Positions 1 to 11,375 of a stretch of DNA of 64,000 nucleotides are shown here, one piece after another; position 1 is the first letter of the stretch, and every line of letters begins with the position of its first letter. This DNA comes from Phyllostachys edulis. Lineage: Eukaryota; Streptophyta; Magnoliopsida; Poales; Poaceae. The notes below the pieces were generated by a model, which saw only the letters and a list, made by a program, of their open reading frames with translations, did not search any database and was not told where the DNA came from. The translations under genes and the position numbers were made by a program. The stretch is from positions 57,658,611 to 57,722,610 of the forward strand of contig CM070548.1 of assembly GCA_036346405.1 (NCBI GenBank). The letters are read 5' to 3'.

Positions 1-870
1 AGGAGCGGTATGACCGATGTGTTTTGAGCGGTACGACCGCTGGTGCGGTAGTACCAGGACTAATATGGCGGTATGACCGATTGTGCTCTGTCAATTTGTC
101 ATTTCGGGATTTTGGCTTAGGTTAAGTTAAATTCATGAGCTTTAGTGTGTTGCATCATGCATGACAGTGTTTATGTGTGTGTGTGAGCTAATGGGTGGTC
201 AAGTTGGAAAACTTGTGCCCAAATTTGGTTTCTTTGGTCTTTGCATGTACAGGTAGAGCGTGAAGTCGAATCAAGGTCGGTGACGAAGTTGACTCGGACT
301 AGGATGGGGAGATCTGAGGTCTTGGAGGTCGTGGATGTCACGAGGTGGTTTGGATCACGCTGGAGCATGTGGAGATCAAAAGTGGTTCGTGCTGGAGCTA
401 CGGGAGGAGTCCTGGAGGCTTGCGGCGTGGGATTTCATGGAAGGTTTTAGAGATATGGAAGGAGGTCTATATCTGGACGTTTTTAGAGATAGAATCCGTG
501 TGCATGTCGTATGAGACACGGAGAGAACTCTAGGATATAAATAGACGAGGGTTACGAGTTAACCTGTGTGCTTGAGGTTTTTTGGAGAGAGCCAGAACCG
601 TAGCTTTTCATGCTATTTTGAGTTATGGTGTTCTAGCTTGAGAGGTCCTTTGATTGGAGGCTTTGAGGGGTGCTGGATGAGCGCTTTGTAGACACAAATC
701 AAAATAGAGAAATAAAGCTCAGATTTTGCTTTACTTTGGTTTTGATTTTCGTGTTCTCGATGTGCGCCTAAGACAGTCTTGAAGGGGTTCTCTTTTGAGA
801 TTGAATTTGGAGGTCAATTGGCTGCAATCATTCAACCCCCCCCCCTTCTGATTGTCATTACGATCCTACA
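1..870 (+). repeat. 5' LTR (partial) of copia element 1
   Basis: Near-identical to 8266-9186. It ends in CTACA directly before the primer-binding site. A TATA box (TATAAATA, 536-543) should drive the genomic transcript. The main differences from the 3' LTR are a (TG)6 versus (TG)30 tract and a substituted cluster near 750-770. Confidence 0.95.
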
Positions 871-872
871 AG

Positions 873-888
873 TGGTATCAGAGCAAGG
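873..888 (+). other. Primer-binding site (initiator Met tRNA)
   Basis: TGGTATCAGAGC starts two bases after the LTR end and complements the 3' end of plant initiator Met tRNA, the usual copia primer. Confidence 0.9.
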
Positions 889-3198
889 TTGCAAAGGCAT
901 CAGATCGAGATCAGTTCTCAGGTAAGCCACCATATTTCGATGGATCAGATTACATCTACTGGAAGACACGTATGGAGGTTTTTCTACAAGAACAAGGTAA
1001 TGTTATTTGGCAAAAAGTTGAAAGACCTTATGAAGTGCCTGTTGTTGTTATTGCCAACAATACTGCTGATGTTGAAGCTAATGCTAAGGCTAGAAATATT
1101 TTGTTGCAAGGCTTAAGTAGAAACGAGTTCGTGTGGATTGCTAATATTAAATCTGCTAATAAGATTTGGACAACTCTTGCTGATTATCATGAAGGATCTA
1201 ACTCTATTAAAGGTGTTCATCAGAATCAATTTAAAAAAGAGTATTCTAAATTTGAGATGAAACCAGGAGAATCAGAGATGCTCTTTTTATCGCTCAATAA
1301 AATTGTTAGTGATTTGCAACTGCTGATGTCATATACTCTGATTCTGACAATGCACGTCAAATTTTAAATGCTTTGGATATGACTGTCTAGGAGGTTCTAG
1401 TCAGTACTATCAATCATTCCGTTAACATGAAAACACTCACCTTAAATGATCTTTATTCCAAGATGAAAACACATGAGATTGATATTTTGGCCAGGATAAA
1501 TAAGTCAAATTCTTTAGGTTTAGTGACTAACCAAACTGACAGCTCATCTAGTTCTTCTAGTTTTTCCTTGTCTGGTTTGGGAGCTATTTCAAATGAACAA
1601 TTGGAGGAGATTCCAGAAGAACAGCTTGTACTCTTCTCCAACAGAGTGACTAAAGCAGTCAACAATATTAGATCAAGGAGGAGAGGAGGTCCAATTAGAT
1701 GCTTTGAATGTGGTGAGCTAAACCACATAAAAGTGAATTGTCCCAAGCAGAGAAGTAAGGAGACCAAAGATGACAAAGCACCAGCTCGGCGCTCAAAATT
1801 CAAGTTTGATTCAAGCAAGAAGCAAAATTATCGTAAGGCGGTCAACAAGGTACTCTCAGCACTTGAGGAGATTGGATTGAGTGATGTTGATTCTGAAAGC
1901 GACAATGAGGACGATAACAAGAAGGAAAAAGAGGTGGACTTCACAGGGATGTGCTTTATGACAAGTAGTGAAGAGCTTAATGATGATGATCTCTATAGTG
2001 ATCCTGATGAGGTAAAACCCTCTTATGCTGATTTATCTCGTGCTATGCTTAAGTTGACAAATGAGCTTAAAAAATACAAAAAGAAAGTAAAGAAACATAA
2101 TCTTGTTGTTGATAGCTTGAATTCTGCAATTAATAGGCTTAAGGCTTCTATTCTTGATGATGAATCTTGTGAATCCTGTCAAGTTTTGCATTCTAAATTG
2201 AAAATTGCAAGGTCAATACATGCTAAATTTGATGAGCTAAAACTGGCGCATGATTCTTGTGATGATAAGCTGAAACTTGCATATGTTGAAATTGAAAAAC
2301 TCAAGTCTAGTTCAACTTGTTTAGAGTCAAGTATTTTGAACGCTCAAATTAAAACTTGCTCTAATTATGAACTGCTAGAAGCCAGACTAAAGTCATCTCA
2401 GAAATCTATACAACAAATGCTCTATCATGAGACACTTTCTTGCACTAACTGTCCCAAACTCACAACTGAGATAGAAACTTTGACTAGACAATTAAATAAA
2501 TTTGTTTGAAAAAGAAAAATTGGCTCGATCTAGTGCTTCTAAGAAAACATTGAATGGATCTGTTAAGTGCACAATCATCCCCTACATTGGCTAAAGAAAA
2601 TGAGTATCTTAAAGACACTTTGGAGAGGTTCTCTTTTGGCAAGAAAATTTTGAACATGATTCTAGACAAATCAAAAGTGAGTACTAAATGCCAAGGTCTA
2701 GGATTTAATTTTGTTGAACACTCCAAGAATCATTCTCCTAAAATTATGAAGCTTCTTGAACCTGGAAAATTTGAGGTGGAACCCGAACTTAAACATATTA
2801 CCTTTAAATCACTTTGGTTTTGCAAAGGATCCATCTACCAAAGTGAGTACTGTAAAAGGAAAAGTCGATTTTCATATCAAGACAAATTTCATGTACTCAC
2901 TTTGTGGAAAAGAGGGTCATTTGTTCGATTACGCTTTGGAAAGCAAAGAAAGAAAAAGAGACAGATTAAGGAAAATTCACAAACTCCTTATCATCATTTT
3001 GTCTCAAGTAAACAAATTGCTGCAACTTTTACTCGAGCGGTCATACTGGTTTTCTAACAAAGGGTCGACCACGGACTCGTAAAATGTAAATGCTTGTGTT
3101 GCTCCTGTTCAATGTGTTTCTCAGTACTGGGTTCCAAAGTCGTATCTTACTAACCCCAGTACCGTGAGACCAATACTTTCTTAATGTAGGTACAACTG
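889..3198 (+). pseudogene. copia element 1 gag, frameshifted
   Basis: Gag of a Ty1/copia element, which would form the nucleocapsid. The N-terminal part (about 903-1320) carries the FDGSDYIYWKTRM signature of copia Gag. There is no in-frame ATG after the primer-binding site; an upstream ATG at 852 lies inside the LTR and is not credible. The frame shifts near 1318, and a TAG at 1388-1390 stands where Trp is expected. A CCHC zinc knuckle (CX2CX4HX4C, 1700-1741) follows. A coiled, Lys/Glu-rich C-terminal region runs to a further shift near 2505. Between 2554 and 3082 the coding signal alternates frames and includes a second, damaged zinc-knuckle-like patch near 2905. At least four lesions make it non-coding. 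Confidence 0.85.
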
Positions 3199-6100
3199 TT
3201 GAGGAAGGGGAACGTTTGGTTAGTAGATTCAAGTTGCTCCAGGCACATGACTGGTGATTCAAAATGGTTCTCCTCCCTCACTAAGGCATCCAGTGTTGAA
3301 TTGATTACTTTTAGGGATGCTTCAACTGGAATTGTGATGGCAAAAGGTACTGTACGTGTTAATGACAAATTCATACTCAAAGATGTTGCTTTAGTAAGTA
3401 AATTGAAGTATAACCTTCTTTCGGTTTCACAATTGATAGAAGAAAATTTTGAGGTAAGCTTTAGGAAACATGCTTGCAGAGTTTTAGAAGCTTCTGGAGA
3501 TCTTGTCTTTAATATCTCTCGATTAGGGAAGGTTTTTAAAGCTGATTTCAATCATTTCTTTTCACCTAATGTTAGATGTTTGGTAGCTTCCGAATCCAAG
3601 GATCTATTCTTTTGGCACCGTAGGTTAGGACATGTTGGTTTTGATCATCTTGTTCGAATTAGTGGAATGGATCTCATTAGGGGGTTACCTAAACTTAAGG
3701 GTGATAAAGATTTGGTTTGCTCTCCTTGTCGACATGGTAAGATGGTTGCTGCTCCACATTTTCCTATTTTAGTAATCATTACAGATGGCCTTGGACAATT
3801 GTTGCACATGGACACTGTAGGTCCTTCTAGGGTTCAATCTGTTGGAGGCAAATGGTACACTCTTGTGATTGTTGATGATTTTTCTAGATACTCTTGGGTG
3901 TATTTTTATGGTGTCTGAGGATGAGGCTTTTGGTCATTTCAAAGATTTATTTCTTAGACTCAATAATGAATTGCATGGTGCTGTGAAAGCTATAAGGAGT
4001 GATAATGGTACTGAATTTAAGAACTCTTGTTTGCTTCTTTTTGCTCTGAAAAAGGTTTGGAACATCAATTTTCTTCTCCTCGTGTTCCACAACAAAATGG
4101 GGTTGTTGAGAGGAAAAATAGAACCTTGGTTGAGATGGCAAGAACTATGCTTGATGAACATGCCACTCCTAGGAAGTATTGGGCAGAGGCTATTTTAACT
4201 GCTTGTCATGTCTCTAATAGAGTATTTTTGAGAGCCTCATTGCACAAGACTTCTTATGAGCTGAGATTTGGCAAAAAGCCTAGTGTTTCTCGCTTCAGAA
4301 TTTTTGGATGTAAATGTTTTATTCTTAAACATGGAAATCTGGACAAATTTGAGTCTAGATCATCAGATGGCATTTTTCTTGGTTATCCTTCTCACTCTCG
4401 TGGCTATCGTGTGCTTAATCTTGAAACTAACAAAATTGTTGAGACTTGTGAGGTTACTTTTGATGAGGTCAGTTCTTGTACTAGACCCGATATTTCAGGT
4501 ACACAAGCTCAAGGGGAGTCCGAAAGCATATTCCTTAATGAGGAAGATGATTTTGATTTTGGTAATAATTCATCTCCCATGCCATCACCTGTTGATGATC
4601 ATGCACCTTCTACTTCCACTACAACTGGAGATACTGTTGTCACGCCACCACCAAGTGATGAACAAATAGCCGAAGGTGTTAATAATGTCGAAATCATTTC
4701 AGAACCTTCTGCACCATTGAGGATTCAGCGACTTCATCCTCCAGAACTGATGATTGGTGACATTCATGAAAGGGTAACACGTTCCAAGTTCACTTCTCCT
4801 GACTCACATGCTCATTCTGCTTTTGTTGCCTCTTTTGAGCCTAATGATGTAAGTCACGCTTTATCTGATGAGTCTTGGATCAATGCCATGCATGAAGAAT
4901 TAGGAAACTTTAAGCGAAATAAAATCTGGACCTTAGTCGAACCTCCTCATGGACATAATGTAATTGGAACTAAATGGGTTTTTAAAAATAAGCAAAGTGA
5001 GGATGGTGTTGTTGTTAGAAATAAGGCTAGACTTGTTGCTCAGGGATTTTCTCAGGTGGAGGGTCTTGATTTTGGTGAAAGTTTTGCTCCTGTAGCCAGA
5101 TTAGAAGCTATTCGAATTGTCTTAGCATTTGCTGCATCTAAAGGTTTTAAATTGTATCAAATGGATGTTAAAAGTGCTTTTCTTAATGGCTACATTGAGG
5201 AGGAAGTTTATGTTAAGCAACCACCTGGTTTTGAAAATCCTAAGTTTCCTAATCATGTTTACAAATTGTCAAAAGCCTTGTATGGATTGAAACAAGCTCC
5301 TAGAGCGTGGTATGAGAGGCTCAAGCTTTTTCTGTTAAAAAATAATTTTCAAATGGGCAAGGTAGACAAAGCTCTTTTTATTTTTCGTCATGGCAATGAT
5401 CTATTACTTGTTCAGATTTATGTGGATGATATCAATTTTGGGGGCTCCTCTCATGCTTTGGTTTCCAAGTTTTCAGACACTATGAGCAGGGAGTTCGAGA
5501 TGAGCATGATAGGAGAGTTAACTTACTTCTTAGGATTGCAAGTAAAACAGTCCAAGCAAGGCAACTTCATTCACCAAACCAAGTATACTAAAGATCTACT
5601 TAGACATTTCCACATGGGAACTTGCAAACCCATCTCTACACCAATGGGGTCTACAACTGTTCTTGACCCAGATAAAGAAGGTGAGGCAGTGGATCAAAAA
5701 GAATATAGGAGTATGATTGGTTCTCTACTCTATTTGACTGCTTCAATGCCGGACATACATTTTACTGTGTGCTTATGCGCTCGATTTCAAGCTTCACCTC
5801 GTGCATCCCATCGTCAAGCTGTGAAAAGAATTCTCAGGTATCTCCAATCAACTTTAGAATTCGGCCTTTTCTATTCATCTTCATCCTATCTTACTTTGCG
5901 TGCATATTCGGAGATACCTGGCACTTGTCACTTTTTAGGCACCTCATTAGTTTCTTGGTCTTCTAGAAAACAATATTCTGTTGCTCAATCAACTGCTGAA
6001 GCTGAGTATGTTGCTGCTGCTGCTAATTGCTCTCAAGTCCTTTGGATTTCTTCTACTCTCAGAGATTTTGGTTTAGAATTGGGCAGTATTCCTCTTTACT

Positions 6101-6336
6101 GTGATAACACTAGTGCTATTAACATTGCTAAAAATTTAGTGCAACATTCTAGAACCAAACATATTGATATCAGATTTCACTTTCTCAGAGATCATGTGGA
6201 AAAGGGTGATATTGTTCTTCACTTTGTTGAAACTGATTTTCAGTTTGCTGATATTTTCACTAAGCCGCTTGATACTTCTCGTTTTGTTCGCTTGCAAAGT
6301 GAATTGGGTATTGTTCATCCTATGGGCTTATTTTGA
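3199..6336 (+). pseudogene. copia element 1 pol (protease-integrase-RT-RNase H), broken
   Basis: The protease patch reads VDSSCSRHMTGD: the catalytic Asp (3226-3228) is kept, but the Gly of the D-S-G triad is Ser (3232-3234). A GAG-pre-integrase zinc region follows (LWHRRLGH near 3615), then the integrase core. Its catalytic Asp, Asp and Glu are visible in HMDTVGP, SDNGTEF and PQQNGVVERKN, but they fall in three frames, with shifts near 3910 and 4020. The frame starting at 4027 is then open for 769 codons and covers RT, with QMDVKSAFLNG and IYVDDINFGG, and RNase H. In RNase H an in-frame deletion near 5907-5922 removes about a dozen codons around the first catalytic Asp, leaving AYSEIPGTCH. 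The end is marked by QFADIFTKPL. The protein cannot be complete or active. Confidence 0.9.
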
Positions 6337-6707
6337 GAGGAAGCTGTTTGATCAAAATTTCATAAGCTTTGATTATTCTTATTGTCTCACAATTCATTAA
6401 GTCCAAGCCATTGAAATAAAAAGAGTAGTAGAGCTCTCTCTATCATATTTATTCATATGCTATGTAGCTTTGATCTTGACTGGTTTTAATAAACTTGCTG
6501 CATAAAGAACTAAAGCATGACATGGCTGAAATCTTTGACTAGATTGATTATTGGTGTCACTTTGTGATGTCTATTGAAAAGGATAAGCTTGTTTGTGAGT
6601 CTTATTTTAAATCTTAGATTTGAAGCAAGAATGGTTCTCATTTCAATCCTGTGTTGCTCACTCAATTTGGCATGTTATAAAAGATAAAGGGTTGAGAAAA
6701 AGAATAT

Positions 6708-6917
6708 GAAAAGATGTGTGCTTCAAGCATGCCATACATAGTCATGTATCACAAAAAAGGGTGCATAACAAAGCTCACATGAAAAGAAGTATGCTTCAAG
6801 CATGCCATACATAGCTATGTGTTTTTAAAATAAAAAAAATGCACAAAAAGTGCTTCAATCAAAAGAAGTATGCTTCAAGCATGCCACCCTTGAAAAGAAG
6901 TATGCTGCAAGCATGCC
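6708..6917 (+). repeat. Four dispersed copies of a palindrome-bearing ~26-bp repeat
   Basis: Copies begin at 6708, 6781, 6861 and 6892. Each reads roughly GAAAAGAAGT then ATGCTTCAAGCATGCC. The second half is self-complementary (GCTTCAAGC, GCATGC) and would fold into a short hairpin. It lies in the 1-kb non-coding stretch between pol and the polypurine tract. Confidence 0.85.
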
Positions 6918-7365
6918 ACATGCAAATAAGAATTGAAAGTGAAGCAAGAGGATGATACATGAGTCTAATAGTTCATCTAGATTTAAAGTTTGTCTCACTG
7001 TTTGGCTCTCACTTTTTGGTGACTTCTATTTGTGGTCTTATACTCTTTTTAGTCAATGAGTGAAATGCCTGTCATGAATCTAAATTGTCTCATCATTTTA
7101 AAATACTTATCTGGACATTGCTATATGGTATATCAATTTATATGATCCTGTTAGCTCTACTCAACCAAATGGCTTGGTTAATCCATTAAATTCTCCAAAG
7201 CTTCTGGACTTTTTCTTGCTCCTTCTTTGAATCTCTTGATGATCACATTGCCAAAACGGGAGAAAACTGAGAGAAAAATTTGCAAAAATTTGCTTTTCTT
7301 GTGTTGAAGGAAGTTTTTCAGCTGCAGTTTTTCTTGATTCTTGAAGTATTGTCAATGTATTCATC

Positions 7366-7375
7366 AAGGGGAGAT
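7366..7375 (+). other. Polypurine tract
   Basis: AAGGGGAGAT immediately precedes the 3' LTR, whose first bases read TATTAGACC, probably a mutated TGTTAGACC. It primes plus-strand synthesis. Confidence 0.75.
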
Positions 7376-8436
7376 TATTAGACCAAGAGGTTTTTGGCCA
7401 TAATATTTGATGATGAACACATTGACAATAAGAAAGACTTAGTCTTGGTGTTTAATGGTGAATACATTGTCTTTGGGACATGCTTGTGATCTTAGGTGCT
7501 GATATGCTTGAATTCTGTCGAAAAACAGTTTTTGTCATGTTTTGTGGTAGTACCGGCGTTGTGGCCGTGGTACTACCATAGGATGGTACAACCGCGTGTT
7601 TGTTGACCGTATGAAATTTCCCGAAGGCTTGTGTTTGGATTTTGGATTTTCTCGGGAAGCAGTAGTACCGGCTTTGTATTTGTGGTACTACCAGACTACG
7701 GTATGACCGATTGTGAAGCACAGTAGTACCGCAAGTCATTGGGTTCGAACGCATGTTTTGCTCGAACCGTTAGATCTTGATCTGATGGCTCATATTGAGA
7801 GGAACGTTCGGACTATCTGAACTCTTAAAGGATTGTGAGCCTTTGGATTGAAATCTGACGGATGAAATCGAAGGGAACGATCGAACTTTCTACAGTGCTC
7901 CTAAATCTGACGGCTTTGAAGCGAAGTCCGATCAGCCAAGTCATCTGGAGCGTCCGTGCATCTTTGAAGCTCTTGAAACGTTTTGACAAACACTCTTACC
8001 GCGGGTTAAAGGCGGTAGTACCGTTTTTCCGGTGATAACGTTGTTTTAACGGCGGTAGTACCGCGATAGGTTTTTCCCAGAGAGAGAGTGTTTCTTAACA
8101 GCTTTGATAAGTAAAAAACGGTAGTACCGCAGCTGTGGAACGGTACGACCACAAGTCGGTAATACCGCAATTTTAACAGAGGTAGTACTGCACGAAGGTA
8201 TGACCGCAAGGTTGCGGTATGAAATTTCCAGAAGAGATGTTTTTGGAAGTTTTTGAGATTTTTTGAGGAGCGGTATGACCGATGTGTTTTGAGCGGTACG
8301 ACCGCTGGTGCGGTAGTACCGGGACTAATATGGCGGTATGACCGATTGTGCTATGTCAATTTGTCGTTTTGGGATTTTGGCTTAGGTTAAGTTAAATTCA
8401 TGAGCTTTAGTGTGTTGCATGATGCATGACAGTGTT

Positions 8437-8500
<64 letters not shown>

Positions 8501-9186
8501 CTAATAGGTGGTCAAGTTGGAAAACTTGTGCCCAGATTTGATTTCTTTGGTCTTTGCATGTGCAGGTAGAGCGTGAAGTCGAATCACGGTCGGTGACGAA
8601 GTTGACTCGAACTAGGATGAGGAGATCTAAGGTCTTGGAGGTCGTAGATGTCACGAGGTGGTTTGGATCACACTGGAGTACGTGGAGATCAAAGGTGGTT
8701 CGTGTTGGAGCTACGGGAGGAGTTCTGGAGGCTTGCGGCGTGGGATTTCATGAAAGGTTTTAGAGATATGGAAGGAGGTCTATATCTGGACGTTTTTAGA
8801 GATAGAATCAGTGTGCATGTTGTGTGAGACACGGAGAGAACTCTAGGATATAAATAGAGGAGGGTTACGAGCTAACCTGTGTGCTTGAGGTTTTTTGGAG
8901 AGAGTCAGAACCGTAGCTTTTCATGCTATTTTGAGTTATGGTGTTCTAGCTTGAGAGGTCCTTTGATTGGAGGCTTTGAGGGGTGCTGGATGAGCGCTTT
9001 GTAGACACAAATCAAAATAGAGAAATAAAGCTCGATTTTGCTTTACTTTGGTTTTGATTTTCGTGTTCTTCTTTGTCTTTGAGACAGTCTTGAAGGGGTT
9101 CTCTTTTGAGATTGAATTTGGAGGTCAATTAGCTGCAATCATTCAACCCCCCCCCCTTCTCTTCGGATTGCCATTACGATCCTACA
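7376..9186 (+). repeat. 3' LTR of copia element 1 (1811 bp)
   Basis: Repeats 1-870 in its second half. TATA box TATAAATA at 8849-8856. The U3 part (7540-8345) holds about 16 exact or near copies of the imperfect palindrome CGGT-N3-ACCG. It ends CTACA at 9186. The left-hand target duplication lies outside the window, so the target site cannot be confirmed. Confidence 0.9.
8439..8498 (+). repeat. (TG)30 microsatellite inside the 3' LTR
   Basis: Thirty uninterrupted TG units. The 5' LTR has only six at the same place (174-185). Expansion by replication slippage after insertion is the simple explanation. Confidence 0.97.
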
Positions 9187-9195
9187 AGTGAGATC

Positions 9196-10950
9196 ATGGA
9201 TAATATAGATTTTGAGCCACGATCCATCATTCGGGCGATTGAGGCAAGGTTCCAATACACAATCAGCTATGCCAAGACTTGGAGGGCAAAACAGAAGGCA
9301 TAGGAATTAAGGTGGGGCACATTCGAGGATTCCTACCACAACGTACCTGGGCAACTTCGAGTCATACAAGACAGAAATCCTAGCACCCATATCGACATTC
9401 AAGATGCCACACACCCAAAGTGGGCCAATAAGAGGGTATTGCAGCGAGCATTCTTCGCGTTTGGTCCATGCATCAATGCATTCCGGCACTGCCGTCCAAT
9501 CTTGTGCGTAGGTGGCACATTCTTGACTGGGAGGTACAAGGGCCAGATACTGACTGTAATAGCGACGGATGGGAACAATCAAGTTCTTCCCGTGGCATTC
9601 GCTTTCGTTGAAAGCGAGAACACGGACAACTGGTTGTGGTTCCTAAAGAACGTGAGGATTTCTGGTGTGCAAGGTCGTCCCAACATATGCCTCATGCATG
9701 ATCGGCATGCAGGCCTGCTGCGTGCAATAACCCAGCTACAACAAGGAGAGAACGTACCACTTGCATGGCCAAATCTGCAGAGCAGGTAGTGCATGAGGCA
9801 TTTGGGTGCAAACTTCTACAAGCAGTTCCGCGGCAAAGACTTGATGAACCTGTTCAAGCGGTTGTGCAACCAGAACCACCAGCAAAAGTTCGAAACACTA
9901 TAGAAGATTCTGGATGAGCGGACCAAGACACACAGAAGGGAGGCAGCGAGAAGGGTCGCCTAAGCGCCGACCGTGCCCCAAGCATTGCCAGAGATACCCA
10001 CAGATGCTCCCGGATTGACGAGGAGGACGGGGGCACAAGTGAGATGCTTCTCGGACTGGATTGAGCACGAGCCTAAGGAGAAGTGGTCGTTGCTCCATGA
10101 CAGGGGTGGCGCTCAATGTGGTGTCATGATAACTAATCTAGCCGAGATGTACAATTGGGTCATGCGCGGCGTAAGGTGCCTCCCTTTGGTGGGCATTGTG
10201 GAGGCAATTCTCCACGGTACGACGAAGTACTTTGTTGACAGAAGCAACAACGTGTAGCTCGCTTTGGCAAATGACAGAATACTCTACTCCGCCATGATCA
10301 CCAAGTACATGGAGGAGAAGAGCGAGAAGGGTGAGATGCACCGGGCATTCAATATGGGCACAAGGGAGCTTCGCTTCGAGGTAATGTGTAGGGATAAAGG
10401 ACGCCGCGGGACGAACCACGAGAGGGTTACCCACGAGTGCACGCTACGCCGCGGTAGTTGCACATGCACTTGCAACAAGCCCCTTCTTTTGCATAGGCCC
10501 TGCTGCCATGTCATAGCCGCATGTTCGACGATGGCGCAGCATCCCGATCAGTACCTCTCTGACTATTTCACCAAGGAGGCGGTGATGCAAACCTAGACTG
10601 CAGAGATGTATGGTTATGCTGTGGTTGGCCATTTCACTGGCCATCCGACCTGGGAACAACTAATCTGGACCGCGGACATTGATAGGCTCAGAGGAAAGGT
10701 GGGCCGGCGATAGGTACGGCGCATCAGGAACGACATGGACGAAGCAGAAACCGGACATCGTACGAAGAAGTGCTCCATTTGCAGGGAGTCTAGGCAGACC
10801 TTCAAGAAATGTCCCACGAGAAATCCTCAGGACGAAGGAGACATCGGCACTCCGGACGTCGCCACGGGGACCTCATCCGGTCACCCAACTCGAGACAGTC
10901 CACATGGGGGGACGTTGAGGCTGCGACCAATGTTATTGCTAATGTTTTGA
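9196..10950 (+). pseudogene. Mutator-like element (MuDR) transposase, N-terminus cut off, seven internal stops
   Basis: One continuous reading frame of about 585 codons matches plant MULE transposases. It runs from the IIRAIEARFQYTISYAKTWRAKQ region through the DDE core (GGTFLTGRYKGQ, then VLPVAFAFVESENTD, then MHDRHAGLLRA) to a C-terminal SWIM zinc finger (CTCTCNKPLLLHRPCCHVIA) and a Cys-rich tail (CSICRESRQTFKKCP). Stops interrupt the frame at 9301, 9787, 9901, 9961, 10255, 10594 and 10711; six are TAG and one is TAA. No frameshift is seen. The first catalytic Asp (normally DGTF) is Gly at 9511-9513. The left part of the gene is missing because copia element 1 inserted at its start, so the remainder should lie beyond the left window edge. 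A dead transposase. Confidence 0.9.
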
Positions 10951-11375
10951 ATTATGTTATTGCACGGACAGTAGTAATATGTTATTGCCAATGTTCTGAA
11001 TTATCATTTTGATTAAGTGTTATGATGTTTTGCTGAATGTTATGTAACATCAGTGTGATTTATCGTAGTTTTGAAAGTAATGACAAGTTCACGTTTGTTT
11101 CCTTACATAATATGTAGTGCATGTACATGAGCAAGTGTATGAATTCCCAGGCGCATCGCAATATCACTTACCTTCCTGCTTACGAATCATTCATACCTCA
11201 ATCTTTCTCGTAAAATTCTTTAGAAATTCACCGCACTAAAACAATATACGACGATCACAAAATGTTATTGCGAGTCTAACAGATTTTGTACCGTTCAAAA
11301 TGTATGAAAACCAGAAGGCGGCAAGATTTATTAGGGTTTGAGTACTGCCGCCATTCAACCAGCAAGGAGAGGTCT
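10951..11375. other. AT-rich MULE 3' region, no gene
   Basis: Non-coding sequence downstream of the transposase pseudogene with no reading frame of note. It is probably the MULE 3' untranslated and subterminal DNA. Confidence 0.5.

Larger units (their letters stand above)
1..9186 (+). mobile_element. Ty1/copia LTR retrotransposon (SIRE/Maximus-like), degenerate, left end outside window
   Basis: The order is LTR - Met primer-binding site - gag - protease - integrase - reverse transcriptase - RNase H - about 1 kb non-coding - polypurine tract - LTR, which is the Ty1/copia order (integrase before RT). Base 1 corresponds to base 8266 of the right-hand LTR, so roughly 890 bases of the left LTR lie outside the window. 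Long LTRs (1.8 kb) and the coding sequence suggest the SIRE/Maximus lineage; that assignment is inference. All genes carry frameshifts or stops, so this copy is not autonomous. By eye the two LTRs differ at roughly 30-40 positions over about 860 aligned bases, mostly transitions, so the insertion is moderately old. The right LTR abuts a MULE transposase reading frame, so the element inserted into that transposon. Confidence 0.95.

Noticed and set aside
852..870. ATG at 852 as the gag start codon
   Set aside because: It lies in the LTR and reads through the primer-binding site; the homologous gag in element 2 starts after the primer-binding site.
8436..8654. Minus-strand frame with a long His-Thr repeat
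   Set aside because: It is only the translation of the (TG)30 microsatellite in the LTR; the same applies at 40426-40692.
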